A DNA stretch of 64,000 nucleotides. Origin: Puffinus mauretanicus (lineage: Eukaryota > Chordata > Aves > Procellariiformes > Procellariidae). Positions 12,961 through 26,053 of this stretch are shown here, piece after piece. The stretch is from positions 62,001 through 126,000 of the forward strand of contig JAJKFH010000921.1 of the NCBI GenBank assembly GCA_023333565.1. Direction: 5' to 3'. Below the pieces are notes generated by a model. It worked only from the letters and a program-made list of their open reading frames with translations. It was not told the origin of the DNA and did not search any database. Each line of letters starts with the position of its first letter. Positions within the stretch are counted from its first letter, which is position 1. The position numbers were made by a program, and so were the translations under genes.

Positions 12961-13480
12961 CTTTGGGGTGGCATCTACTGAAATTTATGGTGGATATGCA
13001 GAAAAGCTCATTTATCAAAGATGCTCTGGAAGCCTTGAGGAGCAGATGGCAGTGGGATAGACCCGCTTCTGGAAACAGTGCCCGAGCAAGGAGTGCAGAC
13101 CTAGACAGAGGAGGAGCCACAGGCATTCAGGGCATGGTACAGTCCTCGGTGTAGGGGATTTAATTTTCCAGAGGTTTGGTCTTGATCTTGCAGCTCTTGC
13201 TCATTCGAGGTGCTGCCCTGCAGGCTGTTTGTGTAATCATTATGGTTTAGCATTTGGTACATGAGCTCTCCCATTAATTGCTGCAGTTTGTTTGTTCTGG
13301 TATTTGATGTACTGAATTTCACCTTTTTTTTTTTTTATTAGCCCTGTGGAGGCTGAGGTACAGTGAATTCTTTGTACGGGATTATTCCTCTGAGACCTAA
13401 TCTTGCTGGCTTTGCTTGTATGACTAATCTTTATTAACACACAGAGTCCCGTCGTGATGGCAGAGCTGCGGTGTCAGCCC

Positions 13481-13500
13481 GCTGGTAACCAGTTACCAGC
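13481..13500. repeat. Near-continuous 20-bp palindrome
   Basis: GCTGGTAAC and its reverse complement GTTACCAGC flank a 2-nt centre. It could be a dimeric factor site; no family is recognised. Confidence 0.8.
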
Positions 13501-14597
13501 CTGTTATAAATACTCATTTAAAAAAAAATCTGTCTCTCTCCACGGGTTTGCTGTAATCTTTGATGAGGGTTCAGTGCCGGGGAAATTGCCAGATGTTTGC
13601 CAGGGGTCCTGATTTCTTATCTTTGGCATCAGAGGCTTGGGTTTCACGTGCATTTCTGTTTCCCAGCAGTCAGACTAAACAGCATCATTACAAGGTATAA
13701 ACAGTTGGGTTTGCTTTCAGCGCCCGCAGGAAGCCGGCGCGGGCAGCGAGCGCCCTGTCCGAGGGAACAAAAAGCTCTTGGCTGTTTGCAGCGACACAGG
13801 CTTGCGAACGGAGAAGAGCCAGCCAGCCTTTGCGGCTGATGGTCGATGCCGTTGGCACTGGAGTGTGGAGGTGGGCTGTCACAAGGATGCCACACCGGCA
13901 GCGTGGTGGGGTGGCTGTGGGGTCTCGGGGGACCCCGGTTCCTCCTGGAAACAAGAGAGCAGCTCCCTTAAGAGCTGCTTGTTACACAGCGTGAGGCTGG
14001 GTAGGGGCTGAGCCGTGGCTGCAGCAGCAGGATGATGCTCTCGAAGCGGCCGGTTAGATGGTGGTACCTGTAGGGCAGCGGCTCGCGAGGCACAGGCTTG
14101 GCACGTGAAAGTCCTGTCAGTGCTGGGGTGCCACACAATGCACGAAACGCTGTCCGTTAAATCAAGTGGAATAATCGCTCGCCTCTTACAGCCTGCGCTG
14201 TGCCTGGGTAAGAAGGCAGCTGTCCTACCGAGAGGCTGATTTTATAAAAAAACAATTTGAGTGATGTAATTCGGTAAGCGTGACACCTCCGTGTGTGCTC
14301 GCGTGTGGGTTGAATATCAAGGGAAGTTGTGTGCCGAAAGCGGCTTTCTCCGTTTGGGGTTTACAAGTCCTCTCTTCGTACGGGGACAAAAGGAGGGAGG
14401 GGGCAGCCCACAGTGCTCGCATTGACTTCCCAGCACAGAAATCTCCGCTCCAGCCCTGAACAAGGCTATTGAGCCAACAGAGTTCAAGAGCAGGTGAGCA
14501 TGGGTTGTAACAGAGTTCAACTGCCATCCCCCACCCCGAATACGGCCCTATACAGCCTGGGGAAAACTCCAAGAATAGGGGCTAAGCCAGTCGAGTT

Positions 14598-14617
14598 AAA
14601 AAAAAAAAAAAAAAAAA
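14598..14617. repeat. A20 homopolymer run
   Basis: Twenty consecutive A residues. The sequence before it does not resemble a processed gene or a known retroelement, so there is no reason to call it a retrocopy tail. Confidence 0.95.
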
Positions 14618-16266
14618 GCCTGGATTAAAAATAAAACAACTGTATTTGTGGGTGCTATTGCGAGTCTGGCTGGTTCCCTCTGATCCTTTGTTAGTCTCGC
14701 GCTGATTGAGCTGCCTGTTGGAATGTCATTATGCTGTCAGTCACCCCAGGAACATTTCTTTCGTATGTTTTAATCTCCCGCCTCTGTAGCACCGATGCCA
14801 ATTTCTCTCGAGCGAAGCCAAGCTAATGTCATTAGATTACACCCGATCCCGGGGAAGATGAAAGCTGATTCAAAGTTACTCCGTCAGGTTGGGAGTTTAA
14901 GCATCGCTCCTCCCTGATGCTTCCAGAGCTGGGGAGTTCTGTCTCCTAATTAATGTCCTCTTGGGATTGTTCTCCAAGGCTTTTTTTTTTTTTCTTCCCC
15001 CCTTTCTTTCTAATCTAGGCAACCCTGATGTTTCTGAGTCAAAGGGAACAGAGAACGTCTCAGTTCTGAAGAGGTCTGGGATGGAGGCGAAGGAGGTTTG
15101 TTTGGGGGGGGGGGGGACGTGCTTACAGCAGCTGGGAGCAGCTGCAGCCCACCTTGTGCCCTTTCCCATCCTCCGTGCCGCAAATCATGGTGAAATCGGA
15201 GCCCTGGGGTGGAGGAGTCGGGCCGCTCCTGTAGCAGCGTGGAGGTCCACGGGGTTTTGTGGTCACTGTAATTCTGTGAGCGCTTTGTAAGCGTGGAAGT
15301 GAGGATGGGAGCGTAGGGGTGGGGGGCTGGAGCGTGTGGACGATGCCAGGGAAGACTTCGGGGGAGCGAGTACAATCCATGAAAGGTGGAGCAGGACCAG
15401 ATGGCCATCCGAAGGAAAGACCTTGTTGCAAAACCCCCAGCGGGAGGGAGATGCTGTAGCAGTATTTGCCTTAAAGTGATCTTCTCCTACCTTTCTTCAG
15501 CCATTCTTGCAACCTCTGCAAGAAACACCAGGTCTGTGACTGTGTCCAGGGTGTGCCCAGCCCAGAACATGGGTTGTGCTGTTGGACATCGAGTTTGAGC
15601 CGGTTTGGGTTTTCCGCTCCCTGCAGTGTGCACGCCTGCTTGTAGAAGGTCTGGTTTAGCAGCACTTGCTCCTCATCCTGGGAACATCTCGTCTCCCAAA
15701 CACATCTGAATTACTAATAGCATCAAGCGCAGCCTGCAGCAGTTTCTCTGGAAATTGCAGCCTTGGACAACCACATGCTGAAGAGGATCAAGGTCCTTGT
15801 TTATTTATTAGCTGTGTAATCAGATATCTCCCCATACTGAGCTCACGGTGCCAGGTGCTGTATAAAAAGGGAACAAAAGATGGTCTTGGCCCCCAAGCGC
15901 AGGTAATTCACTGTAAACAACAGGCGGAGGTAGGCTGAGACGGGTGCAAAGACGGTGGAGAGTGTGTTGGTTGGTTGGGCAGCGTGGGTCTCCTGGCCAA
16001 GGAGTCATTGGAGATGGAGGATGAGGTTTGTGGGTGGTTGAAGGGACCTCTCCTTGCTGGGGAAGAGCAACGGGGAGAAGGAGCTCGTTGGAAATGCTGT
16101 TGAGATCAGGGCTGGGGTCACTGAGGCTGTTATAAAAAGACAGTAACTGGTTCTGGTGCTCATGTGCTTTGCCGCTGCCTTTGTGCGCGATCTGGACTCG
16201 GATACTCTGAGGTATTTCGGTAAAGATTTGAAATAGTTTGAAGGTTGGCACCCTACTGCTGGGGAG

Positions 16267-16325
16267 ATGTCTTAGTGTGCCTCAGTTTGCCCATCTGTAA
16301 AGTGGGAGGGAAGTCACTGCCCTGT
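16267..16325 (+). mobile_element. MIR-like SINE core fragment
   Basis: Contains GTGTGCCTCAGTTTGCCCAT followed by CTGTAAAGTGGGAGG, matching the MIR core (GCCTCAGTTTCC...CATCTGTAAAATGGGG). The flanks are too diverged to extend it. Old SINEs of this type survive at low copy number in birds. Confidence 0.65.
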
Positions 16326-18703
16326 GCTGCAGGGGTGGACAGCAGGGTTGTGACTCTGCGGCACCTCTCTCCAGCACAGAAGTGCTATATGGAGTCTTGC
16401 TGGGCTATGCTGTGGGTTAAATAACACCCAAAGCAGGTGAACCCCACCAGAGCTGCTGGCAGAGGTCCTGCAGCCTTGGCACAGCTTCGGCTCGCTGTCC
16501 TCTCGTGGCAGGTGGAGTGCCATCTAGTGTGTACACCTGATGGATGGCACCTTCCAGGGATGCCACCGTCCAGACACACACCCCTAGCAAGATCTAACTG
16601 CAAAGAGCTGGGGTTGGGCTCTTTCCCCTCTTAGTCCTTAAATAAACCCCAAAAGGTTATTATTTTTGGTGGTTCTTTTAAGCATTTTGCATCTGTATGT
16701 ATCACTTCTGCTTTCTGTTAATGGAGAAGTTCATCTGCAGGGTTCGTGTCCGTTCCCGATGATGGGGTGAGCTCCTGAGTTGGCATATAAGGAGAAGTCA
16801 ACCCCATTCCCATTAGAAAGCATCAAAATAAGTAGTTAGGGTTTTATTGGACTCTTCTCTCGGCAGGTCCTGTGGTCTGCACGGGGATATATTGGGGAGG
16901 TTCAGAAGTCAATAGAGCCTGTCCTCCTCTTCAGTACTGCTTCATGCTCCAGTCCCTGGGGCGCGGAGCCTGGAGGGGATCGGCACCTTCCTCCTCCACC
17001 CTATGGCTCTGCCTGGCCCTGGGGTGCTTGGAAACCGGGGCTCCCCTGGCCCTGCCTGCTGGTGCTGAGCAATCTTGAAAATATGGCCTCAACTGTCCAA
17101 GATTTTGTCAGTTGAATTCATAGAGCCGGGTCTCGTGAAAAGCAGCGCGAAGCTCCAGCTGGCTGGGGCGAGAGCCCATTTATGGCAAAAATTGTGATAC
17201 TCTTTAGAGAAGCAGCAGATTCACCCGGCTTAAACCACTCGTCCTTCTTTAAGGTCGGATCTTGCAAATCCTCACCTATGCACGTAGCCCGTCCTCCTGC
17301 CATCGGCTCTGCTGCCTTCGGAGGGGCTCCTGCGAGTAATTACATCGAGTCTGGGGTGCGGGGCCGTGCTCTGGCCGCACCAGCACCACCAATATGTCTG
17401 TTCACCGCAGCCGAGCTAGGATTTCACCCCGACCTTTTGAAGTCTATAATAAGAGCAGTTAGGTCTGGGGAGGGGGGAGGGAGCTGGTGCCTTTCCAAAG
17501 AGTTCAGAGCAAACAACAAGTGATCAGAAAACCTGAGAATAAACCCCCCCACACACCATGACCCCCCCTCCCTGATGTAGGCATTAAAACTCCTGAGCTG
17601 CTAATTATGCTTTTCCCCTGGAGAATATCGAGGTAACCCAAACTGCTTTCGCGGGGAAACAGCAGAGGCTGGCGAGGGGGAGCAGGGGCGGTTGTTGTGG
17701 CCATAAATCTTTGCAAATTCTCATTACGTGTAGGTATTATGGAAGGGAAGTGGATTAGGTTGCAGTTAAAGTTGCGTTGCTGGGGTTGGATACGGGGGTC
17801 TTACCCCGTTACAAAGCCCCGTGTGGGTCGGTGGGGCTGTTCATGAAGGTCTGTCGGACCGGGGCCATCCCGGGGACCATGACAGTGGCCGGTGTCTGTG
17901 CCTGTCTCCTGCATAATCCACCTCCTGGGAAACTCAGCTTTTCATGGGTTGGAGTTGAACATGTAACCCCCAAACTGTGCCCTCCTGAGCCCTTGCGACT
18001 CCCCGGGGGGTACGGGAGCAAGACGGTGCCCGCAGTGAGAATGTAAATAGAGTTGCTGGAGGAAGTGAATTATTCTTGGCGTTTCTTTCATCGAATGATG
18101 TGATTCTGCTGGAGGAAATCTTTCAGCAAAAGAAATCACCGGTTCCCTTCGTGCATGGCAAGACCATCCTTCTTGCTTCCTGGAAGCGGGGAGATTCATA
18201 ACATGCTCTTTCTGTTGCAACACCATCTGTTGCAGAGATACAAAGATCCCTGCTCAAACTCCCCCAGGCTTGAGGCTGCTGCCGGGTACGTCTCTGGTGG
18301 GAGATAGAGGAGAAACTTCCCATCGCTGCCCCGGGGGAGCTTTGGAAACCTCGTGTAGTTGTTTTCCCCACTGTCAAGCAGCCGTGCCCAAGCGTCGCGA
18401 AAGAAAATCCCACCTGGGCAACTCCAGGCACCCGGACACCCTCCTTGCCCAAAGCCGTGCAGATCATGGATGCCAGCACAGCAGCTTCAGCAGGATCCCA
18501 TCTAGCTCCCGGCTGTGAGCGGGAGATGGAGCAGCCTCCCCTGCCCCGGCCGCACCGCTCAGCTCCAGTTCCCGAGTGCAGCCGGTGGCTGGAAACTGGG
18601 ATGTGACAGTCGGATCAGATCTGACCACAACCGCCCTTCCCACACCTTCCCCTGGTGAGAGATGTTCAGGTTCAAGCGCAACGTCGTGATGGAACGCTGG
18701 CTC

Positions 18704-18720
18704 TTTATTTATTTATTTAT
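18704..18720. repeat. (TTTA)n microsatellite
   Basis: Four tetranucleotide units of TTTA-type sequence. Confidence 0.9.
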
Positions 18721-19807
18721 CTCTCCCTGTAGTGGGATCTTTTTTTACTGAAAATTTTAAAAAGCCAGGCTGATTTGTTCTAACAGCGCCCGTTGGAAAA
18801 GGGCTCCCTCCCGCAGCCCGTGCTCTCTGGGGAAGCCTTTTATGGGAAAATATCAAATCCAATTGTTTTGACTTCCGTGTTTATCTGATGCTCTGGGGGG
18901 GTGTGTGTATGCTCACGTGTGCATCTTTGGGCTCTCACGTGTTGCGTTTTGTCGTTAACATTTCCTTTCTGCTTTCGTGGTATTGTATGAAAACGTGGAG
19001 TACCAGATACCAGCATCTTTCGACATTACTTAAACACTTTTGCACTGTCTGAACTGGACTGTTTGGGAAGCCCTTTTTGGGGAGAAATTCCCAAGCATTG
19101 GCATGTTCCAGCTCCCAGTAAAACAAGTGAGGAAACATCTGGATTTCCCACCTGGGGGAAACTCTGTGTCCTGACCCCTCCGGCGTAGGGTTAGCGAGTG
19201 AAAGGCAGGAGATGCGATGGCCTTGGGGAAGGGGTGTGCAGAGAGCCCGAGGAGGTGGCCTGGGTTGGCCGAGACCCCATGGTGTCTGATGGTGGAGTGC
19301 TGACGTGCTCCGAGCCCCCGTAACGTGCCAGCTGGAGATGCCGCTTTCCCCATTTTTGCATCTGGACTTTGTTGGCTCCGGAGTCCTTCCCCCGGCTGGA
19401 AATTTGCTCCTTAAATCCCTTCGGTCTCAAACGTTGCTGGACTCCAGGTTGTGCCTTGCCAAGTTCTGCCTCAATAAAAAGGTGTTTGGGAGGACCCTGG
19501 CCATGGCTTCCCCTGCTCCCGCTGGACCTGCCCACGGGGGGTCCCCAGGCCTGGACCAGCGGAGCAGTGGGTTACCCTGGATGCAATTAGTATTGTGCCA
19601 TTAATGCGCTGTGATTTGCATAGGTAAAACTGGTGACGGCAGGAGGAGGCTCTATCACGTGCCGAAGCCAGAAGTGGGGGAGATCTCCCTCCTCTGTGAC
19701 ACTAACGCTGGGCTGGTGGCCTCAGCCGTGGTGTTTCTTGCTTTCTAAAACCATGCTGGAGGTGTTGGCAGAGCCGCGGCACGGCCGTCCCCCCCCGGGT
19801 CTGGCAG

Positions 19808-19852
19808 CCGGTCCCTGGGGGGGGATGGTCCCTGGGGGGGGATGGTCCCTGG
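19808..19852. repeat. Short tandem repeat of about 17 bp, 2.6 copies
   Basis: GGTCCCTGGGGGGGGAT is repeated twice and followed by a partial copy. Confidence 0.8.
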
Positions 19853-21299
19853 CCATCAGCAGCATCGGTGGAATGGAGGACACCCCACTCTACCAGTGGG
19901 AAAACAGGCAGAAAAGCACCCAGAGCCTCTGGCAGCACAAGGCTTAGCACATGGGACCTCTTGGCATCTCCACGTGCTGCTGTTGATCTCCTCTAACTGT
20001 GGTGGGAAGGGAGACTGGTTGGTACAAGCATCGGTGATGGGTGTTCGGCGTGTGCTGAGCTTCCCTCGGCATCAGCCACGTCCCCCCCCGGTGCTGCTCT
20101 GCTCCTCAACCTGCTCCTTGTGCTGAAGGTCATGGAAAGTTCCCCTGACTCCTCTTACAAGGGTTGAGGGAAATAATCCCCGTGTCCGGGCTAACTTCCA
20201 GCTCAGGTAATTCTAGTCTCTGCCCCTAAAAATTAACTCTGCAGTTTTAACTGGCTCCAGTCGTCTTTGTTCCCCATCCACGGACCTGCTGGGCACGGTG
20301 CTGCTGGCAGAGACCCACCACGGGGCTTGGGGCTGTTGGCTTCTGATGGCTGGGAAGTGATCTTTCTTCTGGTCTGCGTGATTTGGGTTTTCCTCTGTGC
20401 AAAAGCTGCGTGTCACGGCAAGGGATACAGCTGATATTGTGCGATATTCCTGCCCTCTTGCACTGCTGAACTGCGCTGTGTGAATATTTATATTTGCCTG
20501 TAAATGTTTGCCTGGTATTTATCAGTCTTGTACCTGTGTGACAATGGTTGTTAGCTCCTTCATCATCTCTAAAGAAGGAAAAAAACCAAAACCCAAATCT
20601 CGCCGCGTGCAGCAAGCAGAGCACAGGCAGTGACGTGCAGAGCGGGGTGAGAGGAGCGTGGTTCGGGGTCGGCGGCTGCTTCAGCCGCCTCCCGTGCAGG
20701 GCTCGGCGAGACCCGGCTTGTGTCTGTTGGTTCCACCAAAGTCTGGCTGCCCTGTGGTCCTGTCCCAACCAGCTCCCCCAGCAGGGCAGGGCCACGGAGA
20801 GGAAGAGGAGGAGGAAGATGCTGACCACAGGCATGTGTGCACATGAATGCACTGGTGCCTCGGTGCTCGCTCTTCCCCAGCCCGGCTGCATTAGAGCCTT
20901 AGCTCGTGGGCGGTTTACTGGGTTCCTCGCTCTGCCGACGCGTTAGAGATGACGCAGCTTTACCATGCGCTGGGAAAGTCCTTTCCACCTCCTTCTGGGC
21001 TGGGGACCATCGCTCCTCCAGCTCCCCTCCTGTCGCAGCATTGGCTGCGTCTGCAAGTCCGCTTACTCGCATCTTTACCTCCTTGGGTGCTCACTGTCCA
21101 CCGTACGTTTCCTCCTCCCCTGCACTGATGTGCTGTGTTACCGAGGGGCCGTGAGCTGTGAAAACCTCCCGGGAGGGATGCTGAGCTCTGCTAACAACTC
21201 TCCCCGCAGCCTGGGTCCAGAAGCTGCTGAGAGGGAGATTTTATGGGGTGGCTGAGAAGGCAGCGGCCGTCCTTCTCGTGTCTCCATCTGTACTATCGG

Positions 21300-21510
21300 C
21301 AACAGGTTGGAAAGAAGCAGAAATAGGGATTTTTTCCAACAGTGTGAGGTTAAATTGTGAAACTGGCTGCCACGGGAAGTTTTTGGCTAAAAGACTCTAA
21401 AAGGGCTCCAGAAGTGCTTAGCAAAGAAAGATGCATCAGGAGCTGTTAAGCATGAGGGACCAGAAGCAGCTGAGGGAGTCCCCGAGCCTTGGCTGGGGAC
21501 CCGGGGGTTT
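21300..21510 (+). mobile_element. Ancient, highly diverged CR1/L3-like relic
   Basis: The order of short matches follows the 3' part of old amniote CR1/L3 elements: GTTAAATTGTGAAACTGGCTGCCAC-like block near 21349, a GGCTAAAAGACT block near 21384, and CAGCTGAGGGAGTCCCCGAG near 21468. Similarity is from memory of the family and is patchy, so family assignment and edges are tentative. Confidence 0.5.
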
Positions 21511-22787
21511 GCTCCTGCTGCTGGCACAGGAATTAGCTGGGGGGTCGGGGGGACCCCGGGGTGACCCAGAGAGGCTCATCTTCCCGTAACTGTTATCAGG
21601 GGAAAACATGATCGGTGTTATTTGGTTAGAAACACACTTTCTGGAAGGGGATGAATTTTCCGGTTGGCATCAAATGGCCGGTGGTTGATAGCAAAGAAGG
21701 GAGCGTTGCACTTTGCACCCATGGCCTGAGTAATTTCGGTATAAACGACCATCGAACGCCCGCACCCCGTCAGCTCTTGTGCTGAAGAGCCTCGTGTGTG
21801 TAACTGTGTTAGTTCACACCCGCTGCAAAGAAAAAAAGAAAGAGATTTCTTATCGCTAGTGAGAGCTGGGTAAGCACGGCTGAACTTTCTGAAGCATCCC
21901 TTCGGATTTATGTGCTTCCGAGGTACCCGAGGCCGCTCCCCCTGCGCAGCGGCAGCAGGCAGGGGCTGGCAGCGACCCGGCCCCGTGGGCTGAGCTGCTG
22001 CAGCCCCCCCGGCACCCATGTTAGCTTTGCAAATTTGGAGTGGTTCAAGGTCTGACTGCCGCCCCGGCTCTTCATTTCTGCCCATCTGCCGAAGGGTTTT
22101 GCTGCCTGGATGGAGGGCGTGAGCCCTGCTCCTCTGCCCCGGCAAACCTGCCTGGGTTTAAAGGGCTGCCGGAGGTTCCCGAGCAAGCACCAAAAAGCCA
22201 GCCCATGGGTGATGTGGATGGCTGGAAGGCGATACGTGCCCCAGGAGAGACGCAGCGGGGGCGGCTGCATCGCCCGGTCCTGCGGCGGGAGGTCGCGCAG
22301 CAAAGGGGGACGCGTGGCCCTGGGGGCAGGCTGGAGGGGAGGGGGGAGCGCAGAGCTGCGTCCTGGGGCTGCCGGAGGGAAAACTTTCTGCCAACACTCG
22401 TCTTTCCAAGGAGACCAGCAATGCCCGCTTGCCAGGAGCAATCTCTCCATTTCGTAGCAAAGAGGTGAAGGTACGAAAGCCCGGACATTAAATTCCTCGC
22501 ACCAAATACCAAGGAGTTTCTTGTCCGGCTGCTGCTGCTCCTTGTTTGCGCTAGGGTGGCCGGTTCCCACCTCGCTGGTCCCACGCGCGGCAGGGTCTGG
22601 CTCGGGCTGGACCCTCCTCGGGGCAGGAGGGGGGATTTTGTTGTGCACCTGCGGGGACAGGAGAGCTGAGCTCCTGGGGATGGCGTGGGCATTGCCACCG
22701 CGCAGATGACGCGTGCTGCGTGCCTCTTGTGTCCAGGGCAGCCAGGAGGCTTTGGGACACGCTCAGCAGGGCTGGGTGGTGTTCTGT

Positions 22788-22860
22788 CCCGTGCCTCAGT
22801 TTCCTCATCTGTGAAATGGGGTTATGCTGATGAGCTGACTCAGTAAATACTAAGGTCATT
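22788..22860 (+). mobile_element. MIR-like SINE core fragment
   Basis: CCGTGCCTCAGTTTCCTCAT then CTGTGAAATGGGGTTATGCTG is a close match to the MIR core; weak similarity may continue to about 22860 (GAGCTGACTCAGTAAATAC). It is the best preserved of the three MIR-like pieces in the window. Confidence 0.75.
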
Positions 22861-24690
22861 GCTAAAGGTGCACCAAGGGGGGCTGGGACTTGGCTTTCCT
22901 GCAGCCGGTGAGCATCAGGATCTGTCCCTCCAGCATCGCTCTCTGCGGGTTGCCTTTGCTCCGACCACAGGCAGATGCAGAGGGTCGGACGCAGAGTCAC
23001 ATCGGGTGTAAATGTTGTTTCCGCATGCACGGGGTGTGATCCCCGCTCAGCCCAGCACGGGAGCCGGTCTCGGGGCAGAGCTGCCTTCGTAACGAGTCGT
23101 GATGCCGCTCCGCCAGCTTGCTCCTGTCTCTGCCGCCCTCCTTCCAGCAGCAGTAAATCCTCTGGAAGAGCCTCAGAAAGAAAGAATTTAGTAGGACACG
23201 CAAGCGGTTAGCCCGGGAGCCTCCCAGGGGGCCGAGACGGGGGGAAGGACTTCGCGGCCTGACCCAGATGCAGTGCACAGCATTTAATTGAGTTTGACCG
23301 GCTCCAGCGCCACGGGTCGGGGTCAGCCCCGGCGGCGAAGCCTGCCGAGGCGCCGGAGCTGCTTGGTTTGGCACTCGGGCAGGTTGAGCTCTGCCCTGCC
23401 TGCGCGGGGGGTCGCGGCCCTCTGTCACATCGTGGGGACCCGCTGCCCCCACGGCGAGATGCGGCCGGGTCGGCGAGCCAAGCCGTGAGCTGCGGGTTTT
23501 CAAGGGGGGCTGCGCCTGGGAGTTTTACAGGCTTCGTCTGCTCGTTGCTTCCTAATTGCAATTGAGTTGTTTGGCCAAGTGACAGCAAACTGCCGGGTCG
23601 CAGCTGATGCCTGGATGTGTCCCTGTTTCTGACGCACCCAGCCCTGCAGCCCGGCTATTCAAGGGGTTTTACGCCAGTAAAATCCAGTATTCAGTGCCCT
23701 GCCTTCCAGCCTGCCCCAAAACAGAGGTGGGAGGAAGAAATCGGTGCTTCCCCATCGCTGCCTGCCTCTGCCAGGTGGTGCAGCGGGGCAGCAGCTCGCG
23801 TCCCCGGCCGCCGGAGCCGGGCATCGGCATCGCAGGCAGTTTTCTGCAGCAGCTAAGAGGAGAAGCCATGGGCTTGATTTGTCCCACCAGCCTTCCCAGG
23901 CCAGACGTAAAACCTCTGGATTCTTCGGTACATGAGAAATGTGCTATTGCACATTTTTTTAAATTATTATTTATTTTTTGACAATATAAGCATCTCCCCA
24001 GAACATGTTTCCGCTGCTTTCTCGGCTCTCACCCCAGAGCAATGTCCCCAGCCCTGCTCTCGCTTGGAAGCTGCCTGGGCTTGGTCACATTATAGCCCTG
24101 GGAAGGTAGGTGGGAAAGGCATCAGGGGTGGTGATCGCAGAGGCGAGGAAGGAATTTGGGTGTGTTTCCTCTGGAGTAAATCTGGCTTAAAATTATGAGC
24201 AGCTCTGGATTTTATTAAAGCCCTGAAAGCAGCGCTTGGCTTCGTTGGCCAAATCCAGCATCATTGTAAAAGCTGGTGTAAGCCCACACCTAGAAGAAGG
24301 AGCCCAAGCCTGGGTGACCTGCAGAGCCATGCTCAACCGTGGCCGCTCCCAGGGGCTTTCTTGGCCATCACCCGCCTGGGGACATCCAGGGGTGAGTGGG
24401 GTGGAGGAGTCCGGACCCAGACTGGAGCCCACTGGGTGTTTCAGCATGGATGGGGCATGCATCCTCCTTCTCCCTTCCATCCCCGGGAGCTTCTGACCAT
24501 AGCCCATGGTCAGCCCGGGGTGGGTGCCCTGGTAGGTCTGCCTCTGCTCATGGTCACCTTCGTGGTCACCTTGGATGCTGGGAGCCAGCTCTTCCTGGAG
24601 CCTCCCCTTTTTCTTACACATCCCCAGTATAAAGCCGGATTTATCAGACCTGTGGGTTTTGCACCGGCAGCTGAGCCTGCTCTCGTGGGA

Positions 24691-24715
24691 GTCTGTCTGT
24701 CTGTCTGTCTGTCTG
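24691..24715. repeat. (GTCT)6 microsatellite
   Basis: Six uninterrupted GTCT units plus G in intron 1. Confidence 0.97.
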
Positions 24716-25539
24716 CGTGGGCTGTGCTCTCGCCTGCCTGCAGCTGCTGGGCTTGCCCGGCGTCCCTGGCTCCGCGGGCGGCTCTGCCCGATGTGGGGAA
24801 TGCATTCAGGAGTTGTTTGACCCCTTGGCTCCCCAAAGATGCACCAGCAAAGGGGTCCAGAGGGACCTCTGTCCTGGCTGATGTCCTAAGCCAGGCATTA
24901 AATGCACGGCGTACGCTAGGAAAGGGCTTGGAAGGAAAGTGCACCGCGCACTGAAAGCCGTCCCGTCCCTGCACTGCCCTCGGGGGGGGCACTTACCGCA
25001 CCCCCGCACTTAGGACTGGAGCCCTGAGATGATCCTGCTCCTGCCCTGGCAAACCTTTCCCAGCTCACTCCAAGCCCTGAGGTCCCCAGAGCCGTAAAAT
25101 GGATTCCAATGGGATCCTGGGGGTGAGGAGAAGGGAGAGACCCGGCTGCTCTCCCTGCAGGCACCCTGGCAGCGGGCAGAGCCACGAGGCACGTCCCTTG
25201 CCGGGAGCCGCGGGCCGCGGGGCTCCCGGGGGGAGAAGAGTCAGGAGGGAGCTTTAAGGAGTGATTAACAGCCTCAGCCGCGGCAGGGCCATGGGTCAAA
25301 GAGGCCCAATTATTTCCTGGTGATATTCCTGCTGGAGGGGGCGATAAGCCGACACGGCAGATACAGGTCCACCTCACCCCCCGGCTTTGGAGCAAAGCGA
25401 GGGCAGGGACAATGGGGGACACCCCTGAGCCCCGCTCACGCTCTCCGCAGAAGGACTTTCAGACAGAAGCCCGTGGGTCACCCCGACATTGCTGACTCAG
25501 GCATGGTCCCCCGCCTCAGCACAGATTTCCAGGAATGCC

Positions 25540-25740
25540 GTTCTTAGCATCTCCCGCTAGGCAAATCATAGCCATCCTATGTTTAGGGGAAAAATTGGAT
25601 TTGCCTTGTAATCTAATCAATGTTAAATAACAGTAATTCTAACTCCGAGGCTCTGTGTTTAAAGTGCTGTTGGTCTCTGGGGATCGTCGGAGTTATTTAA
25701 TCTAATGAAATCACCATTACCGCCTAACGAGGGTGCACCA
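25540..25740. promoter_or_regulatory. AT-rich intronic block, candidate conserved non-coding element
   Basis: Within GC-rich surroundings this stretch is rich in TAATC, TTAAAT and CTAATGAAAT words and has no repeat signature. Low confidence without comparative data. Confidence 0.25.
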
Positions 25741-25995
25741 CAGGGATGCCTTTCCTGGGAAGGAAAGCAATGGTTAAATAGCTGGCAGTCAGGGCCAACT
25801 ATTCAGAGGGGGGCAGAGTGCAGCAAGTTGAAGGTTGGGACCCAGAGCTCTTTGCATCTCTCTGGCAGCTGCCTACCGGTAACTGTCATTGCTGAGGACG
25901 TGTTGGGGGTGAGCATGTGCCCAGGTCGCTCCCGTCACCTCCCTGGGCAGGCTGGGCCACACCGGTGCCACCTTTCCCCTTTGTCTGGCTCAAGC

Positions 25996-26053
25996 AGGAG
26001 TTGTTGGACTCGATGATCTTAAAGGTTTTTTCCAACCTAAATGATTCTGTGGT
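25996..26053 (+). mobile_element. Very short CR1 3' end relic
   Basis: Contains GTTGGACTCGATGATCTTAA followed by a TTCCAACCTAAATGATTCTG-type tail. Only about 60 bp survives, in sense orientation to the gene. The internal run of T and the GTGG ending suggest age or 3'-end decay. Confidence 0.85.

Larger units (their letters stand above)
13540..21299. other. Intron 1 segment, no exon recognised
   Basis: Mixed-composition intron DNA. Apart from the A20 run, the MIR-like piece at 16267 and the microsatellite at 18704, I see G11 at about 15105-15116 and scattered homopolymers. Open frames are short or GC-driven. Confidence 0.7.
21511..25539. other. Intron 1 segment, no exon recognised
   Basis: GC-rich sequence with several long but unsupported frames (for example minus 21908-22648). 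Holds the MIR-like piece at 22788 and the (GTCT)6 run. Confidence 0.7.

Noticed and set aside
14598..14617. A20 run as the tail of a processed pseudogene or SINE
   Set aside because: No gene-like or SINE-like sequence precedes it and no target-site duplication is apparent.
21908..22648. 246-codon minus-strand frame in intron 1
   Set aside because: GC-rich, with no recognisable domain and no splice-site support; overlapped by other equally open frames, which is typical of chance openness.
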